From Saussurea involucrata (lineage: Eukaryota; Streptophyta; Magnoliopsida; Asterales; Asteraceae): a stretch of DNA of 64,000 nucleotides. Position 1 is the stretch's first letter. Each line of letters opens with the position of its first letter. Below, in pieces: positions 10,930 through 21,520 of this stretch. The notes beneath the pieces are model-generated. The model was not told the origin of the DNA, made no database searches, and was given only the letters and a program-made list of their open reading frames with translations. Location: positions 251,708,422 through 251,772,421 of the forward strand of contig CM066321.1 in assembly GCA_033807775.1 (NCBI GenBank). Reading direction: 5' to 3'. The translations under genes and the position numbers were made by a program.

Positions 10930-12954
10930 GTGCTTGATCCTACAGATTGTGGAATGATTGGAATGAGTGGCGGTGTTTGTTCCTCTTCAGAAGTATATAC
11001 TGAGTCTTCTTGTTCCTCTGTTATTGGTTCCTCTGTAGTTCCTGGAGTTGGTTCTTCAGTAGCTTATGTAGTTGTTTTCCTTGTTGTATCATCTTCTGTT
11101 GGCTCCCCCTCGGCATTTGCATCTGTAAGGTTTACAGAAGAAGATGAATTGTTTAAGGGACCTGTTAGAGAGATACCTATTTCGTTCTGGCTGGCAGAAG
11201 GTGATTCTCCAGAGGCTCTGACGGCTCCAGCAGAGGGATCAATATCATCATGGAATATCTCTTGAAATAGAAGATTTAAGTCTTCTTCTCGTGTTTTTGA
11301 GATGCCAGAGGATTCCCCTTTTAGACCGAGTTCTGAACTGATTTGTTCAGAAGTCTTCTGGAAGGTGTCGTCAAAAGAAACATTTATGCTTTCTACAATC
11401 GTTCGAGACCGTAGAAGATAAACTCTGTAGGCCTTGGAAGTTGTAAAGTATCCTATGAACTTGCCTTCATCTGCCTTTACTTCAAACTTTCCTCTTGCTT
11501 CTCTATCATTTAAGACGAAGCACATGCATCCAAATACATGGAAGAACTTGATGTTTGGTCGTCTTTTGTTGATCAAATGATATGGTGTTTTGATGTGTCT
11601 CTTTACGATGGTTGATCGATTTTGGGTATAGCAAGCGGTTGATACTGCTTCTGCCCAAAATGTCATTGGTAATCCACATGCGGTTAGCATAGTTCTGGCA
11701 GCTTCCACAAGCGTGCGATTCTTTCGTTCGACCACGCCATTCTGTTGTGGGGTGCGTGCATCAGAGAAGTTCTGTGAAATTCCTTCTTCTGTAAGATAGG
11801 TTTCAATGACAGAGTTTTTGAATTCTATGCCATTGTCGCTTCTCAGTTTCTGAATCCTGCACTCATACAGAACTTGGATTCTTTTCATTAAATTTATCAG
11901 TATGTTTGGAACATCTGATTTCTTTCTGACAAATTCAACCCATGTAAATCTTGAGAATTCATCGATCAAAACAAGTATATATTTCTTGCCACCTAGGCTC
12001 TGTGTAGCGATTGGACCGCAGAGGTCGACATGAAGCATGTACAGAGGCCTAGTGCAAGATACATCAATTTTTCCTTTATGGGAAGCTCTTTTGAGTTTTC
12101 CCATTTCGCAACTCAAAGAAGCGAGAAGTAAGAAACTCGCAAGCCAAGGTTGCGAAAAGTGGGAAAACTCGCAAGCAACAGTTGCGAAAAGTGGAGAAAC
12201 TCGCAAGACACGGTTGCGAAAAGTAGCCTTGGACACTGAAAGAAATCTGACAGATCACTTTTCGCAAAAGAAGCTTGCGAAAAGTTTTAAAATTCGGGTC
12301 AGTGGGTTGCGAAAAGTAAGAATTTCGGGTCAGTGGGTTGCGAAAAGCTGTAAAATTCGGGTCTTAAGGATGCGAAAAGCTATGCGAGATGTTGACTTGA
12401 ATGAAGAACAACACTCAAATCGAAGAAGCTTGCGAAAAGTAGGATGAATGTTGCGAAAAGTTTAGATCTTGCGAGATTCTTCCAAAAACGACAGAAATCA
12501 CTTAAAACTCAAAATATCTGAAATCCAACTGTGCAGATAAGTTCGAAATATAAATTCGACCACCTCTTCTTCATACACAAACCTCTGAAAACCTCTGAAT
12601 CAGAAATTTGAAGATCGAACAGTAGCAAACCTCGAACAGACCAAAAACTCAGAAAAGTGCAAAATTGATTTTGAAATCCTTCGAATTAGGTCTCGATTCT
12701 TGAATAAGAATTATTCTCCACACAAAAACGAATCCAAAGAACCAATTCACGAACAAATTCGATCACAAATAAACAAAATTTGATAAAATTTCAAGAAAAT
12801 TAGATTTTCTTGAAAAATCAAGAAAATCAATCAAATTCTCTTGAAAAATCCTCAAAATCTACTGATTGATCAACGAAATTCTTCTCTGAATCTTGATCCT
12901 GATCTGATACCAATTGTTAATCCAAGATCAACAATAACGTGCTCTGATACCAAT
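10930..12954 (-). pseudogene. Array unit 5 interior: integrase segment (open 390-codon frame) plus leader
   Basis: The integrase segment is 10930-12110 and is open as 12236-11064. From about 12037 rightward this unit carries variants also found one period later near 14337 but not in the units to the left, for example 'catcaatttttcc', 'gatgttgactt' and 'ctgatctgatacc'. This marks the start of the most recently duplicated stretch. Confidence 0.85.
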
Positions 12955-13229
12955 TGTTAAACCAAGATCTAATCAAGATAGAGAAGATGTGAATTTGTCA
13001 TCTCATTGATCAATAACATTGTATACAAGATATGAATTCTGCACTTTCTCTCTCTAAGATATGAGTTATGTATAATGAGAGTGTTTCTAAGAGTCCTCTA
13101 AACTAACACACAACAAAACCTATTTATACTAAACACAATACAAGGTGTAAACAACACAATACAACTCAATACATTGACTTTGACTTTAACCTTTCTATAT
13201 TAAAACCTTGAAGACATATTGCACTAACA
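12955..13229 (-). repeat. 275-bp LTR, array copy 6
   Basis: Same ends. It shares 'gaatttgtcatc' and 'tatgaattctgc' with copy 7 only. Confidence 0.9.
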
Positions 13230-15254
13230 GTGCTTGATCCTACAGATTTTGGAATGATTGGAATGAGTGGCGGTGTTTGTTCCTCTTCAGAAGTATATAC
13301 TGAGTCTTCTTGTTCCTCTGTTATTGGTTCCTCTGTAGTTCCTGGAGTTGGTTCTTCAGTAGCTTATGTGGTTGTTTTCCTTGTTGTATCATCTTCTGTT
13401 GGCTCCCCCTCGGCATTTGCATCTGTAAGGTTTACAGAAGAAGATGAATTGTTTAAGGGATCTGTTAGAGAGATACCTATTTCGTTCTGGCTGGCAGAAG
13501 GTGATTCTTCAGAGGCTCTGACGGCTCCAGCAGAGGGATCAATATCATCATGGAATATCTCTTGAAATAGAAGATTTAAGTCTTATTCTCGTGTTTTTGA
13601 GATGCCAGAGGATTCCCCTTTTAGACCGAGTTCTAAACTGATTTGTTCAGAAGTCTTCTGGAAGGTGTCGTCAAAAGAAACATTTATGCTTTCTACAATC
13701 GTTCGAGACCGCAGAAGATAAACTCTGTAGGCCTTGGAAGTTGTAAAGTATCCTATGAACTTGCCTTCATCTGCCTTTACTTCAAACTTTCCTCTTGCTT
13801 CTCTATCATTTAAGACGAAGCACATGCATCCAAATACATGGAAGAACTTGATGTTTGGTCGTCTTTTGTTGATCAAATGATATGGTGTTTTGATGTGTCT
13901 CTTTACGATGGTTGATCGATTTTGGGTATAGCAAGCGGTTGATACTGCTTCTGCCCAAAATGTCATTGGTAATCCACATGCGGTTAGCATAGTTCTGGCA
14001 GCTTCCACAAGCGTGCGATTCTTTCGTTCGACCACGCCATTCTGTTGTGGGGTGCGTGCATCAGAGAAGTTCTGTGAAATTCCTTCTTCTGTAAGATAGG
14101 TTTCAATGACAGAGTTTTTGAATTCTATGCCATTGTCGCTTCTCAGTTTCTGAATCCTGCACTCATACAGAACTTGGATTCTTTTCATTAAATTTATCAG
14201 TATGTTTGGAACATCTGATTTCTTTCTGACAAATTCAACCCATGTAAATCTTGAGAATTCATCGATCAAAACAAGTATATATTTCTTGCCACCTAGGCTC
14301 TGTGTAGCGATTGGACCGCAGAGGTCGACATGAAGCATGTACAGAGGCCTAGTGCAAGATACATCAATTTTTCCTTTATGGGAAGCTCTTTTGAGTTTTC
14401 CCATTTCGCAACTCAAAGAAGCGAGAAGTAAGAAACTCGCAAGCCAAGGTTGCGAAAAGTGGGAAAACTCGCAAGCAACAGTTGCGAAAAGTGGAGAAAC
14501 TCGCAAGACACGGTTGCGAAAAGTAGCCTTGGACACTGAAAGAAATCTGACAGATCACTTTTCGCAAAAGAAGCTTGCGAAAAGTTTTAAAATTCGGGTC
14601 AGTGGGTTGCGAAAAGTAAGAATTTCGGGTCAGTGGGTTGCGAAAAGCTGTAAAATTCGGGTCTTAAGGATGCGAAAAGCTATGCGAGATGTTGACTTGA
14701 ATGAAGAACAACACTCAAATCGAAGAAGCTTGCGAAAAGTAGGATGAATGTTGCGAAAAGTTTAGATCTTGCGAGATTCTTCCAAAAACGACAGAAATCA
14801 CTTAAAACTCAAAATATCTGAAATCAAACTGTGCAGATAAGTTCGAAATATAAATTCGACCACCTCTTCTTCATACACAAACCTCTGAAAACCTCTGAAT
14901 CAGAAATTTGAAGATCGAACAGTAGCAAACCTCGAACAGACCAAAAACTCAGAAAAGTGCAAAATTGATTTTGAAATCCTTCGAATTAGGTCTCGATTCT
15001 TGAATAAGAATTATTCTCCACACAAAAACGAATCCAAAGAACCAATTCACGAACAAATTCGATCACAAATAAACAAAATTTGATAAAATTTCAAGAAAAT
15101 TAGATTTTCTTGAAAAATCAAGAAAATCAATCAAATTCTCTTGAAAAATCCTCAAAATCTACTGATTGATCAACGAAATTCTTCTCTGAATCTTGATCCT
15201 GATCTGATACCAATTGTTAATCCAAGATCAACAATAACGTGCTCTGATACCAAT
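13230..15254 (-). pseudogene. Array unit 6 interior: integrase segment with extra stop plus leader
   Basis: The integrase segment is 13230-14410. A stop created by 'cttattctcg' near 13583 truncates the frame to 14536-13583. The same mutation is present in element A at the equivalent site near 15883, so unit 6 and the right edge share a recent common ancestor. The GCGAAAAG block is about 14411-14775. Confidence 0.85.
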
Positions 15255-15529
15255 TGTTAAACCAAGATCTAATCAAGATAGAGAAGATGTGAATTTGTCA
15301 TCTCATTGATCAATAACATTGTATACAAGATATGAATTCTGCACTTTCTCTCTCTAAGATATGAGTTATGTATAATGAGAGTGTTTCTAAGAGTCCTCTA
15401 AACTAACACACAACAAAACCTATTTATACTAAACACAATACAAGGTGTAAACAACACAATACAACTCAATACATTGACTTTGACTTTGACCTTTCTATAT
15501 TAAAACCTTGAAGACATATTGCACTAACA
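15255..15529 (-). repeat. 275-bp LTR, array copy 7 (right-most, abuts native pol of element A)
   Basis: This is the right boundary of the array LTRs. On its right, pol of element A begins at 15530 at the same base at which the LTR joins integrase in every unit. This fits a single original insertion of the small LTR element into pol of A, followed by amplification. The matching left edge of that insertion, with its target-site duplication, is not in the window. Confidence 0.9.
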
Positions 15530-17244
15530 GTGCTTGATCCTACAGATTGTGGAATGATTGGAATGAGTGGCGGTGTTTGTTCCTCTTCAGAAGTATATAC
15601 TGAGTCTTCTTGTTCCTCTGTTATTGGTTCCTCTGTAGTTCCTGGAGTTGGTTCTTCAGTAGCTTATGTGGTTGTTTTCCTTGTTGTATCATCTTCTGTT
15701 GGCTCCCCCTCGGCATTTGCATCTGTAAGGTTTACAGAAGAAGATGAATTGTTTAAGGGATCTGTTAGAGAGATACCTATTTCGTTCTGGCTGGCAGAAG
15801 GTGATTCTCCAGAGGCTCTGACGGCTCCAGCAGAGGGATCAATATCATCATGGAATATCTCTTGAAATAGAAGATTTAAGTCTTATTCTCGTGTTTTTGA
15901 GATGCCAGAGGATTCCCCTTTTAGACCGAGTTCTAAACTGATTTGTTCAGAAGTCTTCTGGAAGGTGTCGTCAAAAGAAACATTTATGCTTTCTACAATC
16001 GTTCGAGACCGCAGAAGATAAACTCTGTAGGCCTTGGAAGTTGTAAAGTATCCTATGAACTTGCCTTCATCTGCCTTTACTTCAAACTTTCCTCTTGCTT
16101 CTCTATCATTTAACACGAAGCACATGCATCCAAATACATGGAAGAACTTGATGTTTGGTCGTTTTTTGTTGATCAAATGATATGGTGTTTTGATGTGTCT
16201 CTTTACGATGGTTGATCGATTTTGGGTATAGCAAGCGGTTGATACTGCTTCTGCCCAAAATGTCATTGGTAATCCACATGCGGTTAGCATAGTTCTGGCG
16301 GCTTCCACAAGCGTGCGATTCTTTCGTTCGACCACGCCATTCTGTTGTGGGGTGCGTGCATCAGAGAAGTTCTGTGAAATTCCTTCTTCTGTAAGATAGG
16401 TTTCAATGACAGAGTTTTTGAATTCTGTGCCATTGTCGCTTCTCAGTTTCTGAATCCTGCACTCATACAGAACTTGGATTCTTTTCATTAAATTTATCAG
16501 TATGTTTGGAACATCTGATTTCTTTCTGACAAATTCAACCCATGTAAATCTTGAGAATTCATCGATCAAAACAAGTATATATTTCTTGCCACCTAGGCTC
16601 TGTGTAGCGATTGGACCGCAGAGGTCGACATGAAGCATGTACAGATGCCTAGTGCAAGATACATCAGTTTTGCCTTTATGGGAAGCTCTTTTGAGTTTTC
16701 CCATTTCGCAGGCAGAGCAAAGATGATCTTTATTGAATTTAACGGTTGGTAGACCTTTGACTAGATCAAGTTTTACAAGTTTATCATGAGTATGAAAGTT
16801 TAAATGGCAGAACCTGTTGTGCCATAACCAGACTTCTTCGCTTTTGCATGCAACAAGGCAGATTTTGTCTTTCTTGTTCTTTGCATTGAAGTTCATGAGA
16901 TATAGATCTCCTCTTCTTTCGGCTCGCAGAAGTTCAAGTCCTATGTCCTCGCTCTGTAGAGAGCAAAAGGTTCTTTTGAACATTACGTCGAATCCCGTAT
17001 CGCAGAGTTGACTAACACTGAGAAGATTGTGTTTAAGGCCATCAACATATGCAACTTTGCATACGGTTATATTTTCCTTCTTTATGACTCCGTAGCCTTT
17101 GATGTACCCCTTTTTATTGTCTCCAAAGGTCACCGATCCACCATCGTTCTTTTCTTTGTATGTGGATAGAAGATCTCTGTCGCCGGTCATGTGCCTTGAG
17201 CATCCGGAGTCTAGATACCAGATCGGCACATACTGCTTCTGCAA
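15530..17244 (-). pseudogene. Element A pol, N-terminal part (protease, integrase)
   Basis: The frame begins at TTG 17244, a few bases past the gag stop; no ATG fits. Visible in order are the aspartic protease signature in WYLDSGCSRHMTG (residue ~10), the His/Cys zinc-binding stretch LWHNRFCHLNFH...CSACEMGK (residues ~140-185), and the integrase core with HVDLCGP, RSDNGTEF and QQNGVVER. The frame stops near 15883 where GAA has become TAA. Coding sense then continues in frame to 15530, where the 275-bp LTR interrupts it. RT and RNase H are missing here. The frame is +2 relative to gag, unlike B and F. Confidence 0.88.
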
Positions 17245-17245
17245 G

Positions 17246-17262
17246 ACAATTAGAGAGTTTTA
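17246..17262 (-). promoter_or_regulatory. Gag stop followed by 3' splice-site-like sequence, element A
   Basis: After the gag TAA the minus strand reads TTGTCTTGCAG, a pyrimidine-rich tract ending in CAG. The next base starts a pol codon in phase 0, giving AAG CAG TAT GTG CCG ATC TGG. The same layout occurs in B (41194-41214) and F (53499-53525). The function, splicing to express pol, is inferred. Confidence 0.5.
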
Positions 17263-20200
17263 GGTACCCATATCCACATGTGTCCGGTTTTGTCAGGGGT
17301 CTTCAAGTTTGCCTTGGCATTCTTGGTCTTTGTTTTAGCTTCTGTTAAAGAAACATTTTGTTTCTTCTTACCCTTGGATTTATCATTTTCTTTGGGTACA
17401 GTAAGATGACAGTGTGGACTTTTGAAGTGTTGGTTTAATTTAAACGTAAGATCAAAGCAATGACAGTATTGAATGTGCGAAGAGATTTGCTTGAACTTTT
17501 CATTGAATACATTAAATGGGGGCACAGAGGCATTACAATTTATCCTAACATTAGACTTTCTATTACAAGAAGGTTTATGTAGGCTAGATCGTTGTTTGCA
17601 AAATCCTTTGTTGAGTGCGGCCTTCTGTGTTCCCCTTCTGTGGTGAACTTCTGTAGATTTCACTATCACAGAAGAAAAAGATTTGTTAATTTTAGTCCAT
17701 TTACCCTTCTGTTGCCATGTTAGTTCTTCTTTAACAGATTTTAAGGGTTTTAAAATCTTTGAACTCGTTGGAATTTTAGTGGACATTGACTTCTGTTGTT
17801 TGAAATTTTCAAGCTCAAGAGAGGTTTTGGCTTGTATGCAGATATCCAAAAAGTCTGGACAGATAGGAATTCCAGTGATTTTCTCCTTGTGAGGAATAGT
17901 TCTGTTAAGAACTTCAGAGGTTTGTTTAAAAACCTCTGTGTCACTAGGTCCGATCTCTGACTTAGAGTCAGTCTCTGATTCGTCAGAGGATGAATCGTCC
18001 TCATAAACAGAGGTTGAGTCACTTGGTTCGCTTTCGACAGAGGCTGGACTTTCAGAACATGTGTCATACTCACTTTCTTCCTTTCCTAAGGAACTATCTT
18101 CTAAGTTAACAGAAGTATCTGTTAAGTTTTATTCAAAGAGATCTTGATCGCTGGAAGATGTACAGAGGTTTTCTTCAGAGATAACAAGTTTTTCTTCAGT
18201 AATTTTTGGCTTGAACTCAGGTGCCTCTGCTGATAATATCTTTTCAGAATTCATCATGTAGACAAATGCAACTTGAGTTTGAGTCTCGGGTTTACCAAAC
18301 TTGAAGATTCCTATCTGATCTTGAGTTTTCAGATACCTCTTAGGTTTGGATTCTCTTTTGACAGAGATTGAAGATGACAAATCTGTGTTTTCAAACCACA
18401 CATTTGTCATCTTCAGAGGTTTCCTCTTGTGAGGTTCCCCATAGACTTTTTGCCTTTTACTTACAGAGAGAATATTTGGAAATCCAGGTTTTCTTGTATC
18501 TCCTATGTGAAATAGAGAGGACAGAGACTTGTTTCTTTTGGTTCCGGTATAAGGATCTATATCACGGAAGCCAATTCCCCGTCTCCCTATTTGTGTGTTA
18601 ATTTTTTCATACACCTTTTGAGCATCTTGAATTTTTTTAATTTGAAGATCTCTTCTAAGTAAATCTTGACAGAGGACTTCTCTTTCCTTTTGAAAATAAT
18701 TTTTAAGAGCAAAGATGTTCATTCTGTCGCACTCAACATCCATTAGTTCTTTAGACTTTGTTTTTAAGGATGAAATAAGTTCAGAAATCTCTTCTTTTAG
18801 AGGATTTGTCTTTTTGTTCCAGTCCATTTCAATTTCTTTCTTTTCTTTAAAGATTTTAGCTTTTTCTTGAGTAAGAAGTCTAGCTTCTCTCTCATAGAAG
18901 GTGAGCTTTTTCTGAATATCTTCACAAGTCTTTTTTATTTCAGTGTATTCAATGTTAAGTTTAATCAAGTCATCTTCTGTAGTATTAGAGTTAGAGGTAG
19001 AAGTGGATACCTCACTGTCGGAGTCGGAGATGACTTCTGCCATGCCACAGAATAGAGCATTCTTTTTTTCTCCTTCGTCAGAGGATGTGTCTGACTCCCA
19101 TATTTCTTTGTTCACCATTAGTGATTTCTGAGCATAGTATTCAGCTTTCTTTTTGTAGAAAGCTGCATCCCTCTGAGGGCGATTTGACCTGCTCCTGCAT
19201 TCGTTGGCAAAGTGACCTGGCTTTCCATAGTTGTAGCATCCTTGGTTATGTGTGGAGTTTCCATCTCTGTCGTCTGACCTCTGTCGGTCACCACTTCTTT
19301 CTGTTCGGCATTCATTTGCGTAGTGGCCTGGCTTACCACATTTGTAACACTCTTGAATCTGTGGAGTGTTGCCAGCTTTGTCTTCCGACCTCTGTCGGTC
19401 ATTTCCTCTGTCATTTCTGTCACTAGACCTCTGTCGGTCACCACTTCAGTCGTTTGACCGTTCTCTTTCTTGATTCTCTCTTTCATATCGTTCATTACCA
19501 GATTTCTTCTGGTATCCTCTGCTGAATTCCCTAGTCAAGAGAGCTAAAGATTTAGCTATCGAGGCCAGGGTCTTGTCTTCTTCTGCTGCTACTTCATCTT
19601 CTTCTTCACTTTCTACCATCATGATTTTCTTCTTCTTCTCCTTTCTTTCCTCTTTCTTTGGTTTCTATTTAATCTATGTAGTCTTTCCAACCAATGCAAG
19701 AGGTGCAATGATCTGGCCTTTTGTTTTTGCTACCTGAGGCTCTTGTGCTGCTAATGTTCCATAGAGGTCTGATAGGGTCCAGGAATCTAAGTCTTGATTT
19801 GTTTGTAGAGACATAGATAACTGAATCCATTCTTCATTCAGAGACTTCAGGAACATAACGTTGTTTTCTTCAGAGGTTCTGTGGATGCCGAACTTCTTGC
19901 ACTTGTTTATTAGAGAGTTGAACCTATCATACGTAGTTTGCAGAGATTCGGTTGGCAGAGCTTTAATGGTATAGTATTCATTTATGTATTGAGCTCTGCG
20001 GTTCTTTTGGGTTTTGACTCCTCCTTCTAGTTGTTTTTCCAGTTCTTTCCATATATCATATGCAGATTCACATGCATCCATGGACTGGAAAAGGTCACTT
20101 GGGATGGCCATGATCAGAATTCTCTTAGTTTTCTGAGCAACTTCGTATTTAGCCCAATCAGAATCAGACCAATTTTCTTGGGTATTTGGTTTCGTGTGTT

Positions 20201-20411
20201 CTGGGATTTCAGGTGTGTAATCTGTGCTAGGAACACGAGGTACACTTATCATGGGAATGAAAGGAGGATTATGTATATAATAAACCAATTCTTTGTCAGT
20301 ACCCTCAAAGAAGTGAATCATTCGAATCTTCCATTGAGGGTATTCTTCTATAAGAAGAGTGGGAGGTTTGGTTAAGGAACCAGTAGAGAGGAAGTTGTTT
20401 GTATTTGTCAT
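17250..20411 (-). pseudogene. Element A gag, broken by stops
   Basis: The start is ATG 20411 (MTNTNNFLSTGSLTKPP), matching the starts of gag in B and F. The N-terminal nucleocapsid-type domain (to ~19674) ends at a premature stop. The sequence then continues with a further stop near 19448 and two CCHC knuckles. The first is CYKCGKPGHYANEC (about 19308-19349). The second, CYNYGKPGHFANEC (19196-19237), has its second Cys changed to Tyr. A coiled-coil-like, Lys/Glu-rich segment follows (19118-18129), then another stop at 18129, and a basic C-terminal part ending in WVPKTL at 17250. The unusually long gag with a post-knuckle coiled coil is shared by all elements here. Confidence 0.85.
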
Positions 20412-20696
20412 TTTGAGAGATAAATTATCCAGAAAAAGGGTTTTAACAGCAGATTTTCAGAGTATGAAGTGGATGCTTCGTATGAAGTTTTTAAGCTTAA
20501 AAACTTTAAGCTGAGCACTAAAATGGTGTTTTTAACCAGAATAACAGATTCTATAAGTTTACCAAAGTTCGAATGAATCGAAAATGGCAGAAAAACAGAA
20601 ACTGTTTGATTAATATGAAGAATAGGTTAAAAATCCAAGTTTCTACCAAAGATCATAGTTTTAGAGTGGATCCCTTGATATTAAAAATCAAGGTTT
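20412..20696 (-). other. Element A untranslated leader
   Basis: This is the sequence between the PBS and the gag ATG. It is AT-rich and has no credible ORF of its own. It would lie at the 5' end of the genomic RNA and could hold packaging or dimerisation signals, none of which I recognise. Confidence 0.6.
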
Positions 20697-20708
20697 GCTC
20701 TGATACCA
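20697..20708 (-). other. Element A primer-binding site
   Basis: TGGTATCAGAGC on the minus strand, complementary to the 3' end of initiator tRNA-Met, lies 2 bp inside the 5' LTR boundary. Confidence 0.9.
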
Positions 20709-20710
20709 AT

Positions 20711-21493
20711 TGTTGGTTCCCTTTTGCTAACACAATGATCTTAACTTTCAATTAGTTCAGATTGTATGGTGCGGAAGCGTATTTAAGAACTAAAAGATAA
20801 TGTAAGGTAGAAGATCACACAATATAAAATAAAGCAAAGAGTAAATGACATACGTTTCTCAAAGATTACTGTATTTGATATATAATAAGAACACCAAGAA
20901 CTTCAAAGGATTGACAAGAAATCTGCAGTTTAATGGTGTGTGTGTTGTGAAAAGCTTAAAAGATATATGAGTATTTTCGTGATTGTTAAGATTAATAGAA
21001 GAGTTCACATGAACCTTCTATTTATACTACTCCTAAAGGGGACATACTTTAGACAATAAGGACTGATCTACAGTAGACATGATTGGGTGAATAGTAGCAG
21101 GTACGATGTTCATTGAATGCGCATGTTCCAATTTTGACAGAGCCCAATCAGAGTTTGACACGTGTAGTTGATGTCAGGGCACGCCTGGAACAAGTGGATG
21201 AACGGATCCTGGAACAGTAGAAAGATATTTGTAAATCTTCCAAGTCTTTAGTATAAACCGCAGAGGCTCTGTCAAGGGTGACAGAGGTTCTGCGGCTCGG
21301 TCCTCTTTGAGCAGTACTTCTGTAGTCCGTTCTTTGGTCTTGGCGTTTCTTGATTGATCTTCTTGTTTACTTCGGCAGAGCTTTGGTGATACCTCGTAGA
21401 ACTTCTGTGATCATTCGGCAGAGCTTCTGTCGAAGTCTTCTATACTTAGCCTATTTTTCAATACTTCTAATATTATGAATATTGAAGCTAACA
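20711..21493 (-). repeat. Element A 5' LTR (783 bp)
   Basis: The ends are TGTTGGTTCC and GAAGCTAACA. A minus-strand TATAAATA lies at 21019-21026. At 21258-21295 a near-perfect palindrome has arms CCGCAGAGGCTCTGTCA and TGACAGAGGTTCTGCGG, and its counterpart in the LTR of C shows a compensatory change. CAGAG/CTCTG words are frequent. The right flank is a (TA)n run, so no target duplication can be read. Confidence 0.88.
21258..21295. promoter_or_regulatory. LTR palindrome, element A
   Basis: The arms are 17 nt with 2 mismatches and a 4-nt loop (AGGG). It sits upstream of the TATA box in the minus-strand sense, that is, in U3. Palindromic repeats in U3 are known in maize Sireviruses, but the sequence here is different. 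Confidence 0.65.
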
Positions 21494-21520
21494 TATATAT
21501 ATATATATATATATATATAA
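21491..21520. repeat. (TA)n microsatellite
   Basis: A short TA dinucleotide run lies directly at the outer edge of the LTR of element A, which probably inserted in or beside it. Confidence 0.9.

Larger units (their letters stand above)
1..16710 (-). repeat. Tandem array of ~2.3-kb retrotransposon-derived units
   Basis: Seven LTR copies begin at 1537, 3837, 6091, 8355, 10655, 12955 and 15255, giving unit lengths of 2300, 2254, 2264, 2300, 2300 and 2300 bp. Each unit, read on the minus strand, is LTR, primer site (twice), AT-rich leader, a block of GCGAAAAG repeats, an integrase segment, then the next LTR. The window opens inside an integrase segment, so the array continues to the left. On the right the last LTR abuts the native pol of element A, which runs on uninterrupted past 16710. 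Unit junctions (for example 14404-14410) and native pol (16704-16710) share TTTCGCA, which suggests the array arose by tandem duplication across that microhomology. Copies look about 98-99% alike by eye. Confidence 0.95.
15530..21493 (-). mobile_element. Element A: 5' part of a Sirevirus-type Ty1-copia element
   Basis: Read on the minus strand the order is 5' LTR (21493-20711), PBS, long gag (20411-17250), and pol with protease, zinc-binding and integrase regions (17244-15530), which then runs into the array. RT, RNase H, any ORF3 and the 3' LTR would lie left of the array, outside the window. Gag carries at least three internal stops, so the copy is dead. Its LTR and gag resemble those of elements C and F more than those of B. 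Confidence 0.9.

Noticed and set aside
19118..19495. Minus-strand 125-codon frame in element A
   Set aside because: It overlaps the gag zinc-knuckle region in a different frame; the knuckle motifs are in the other frame.
20697..20708. tRNA gene at TGGTATCAGAGC sites
   Set aside because: Only the 12-nt primer complement is present beside LTRs; no cloverleaf can be drawn.
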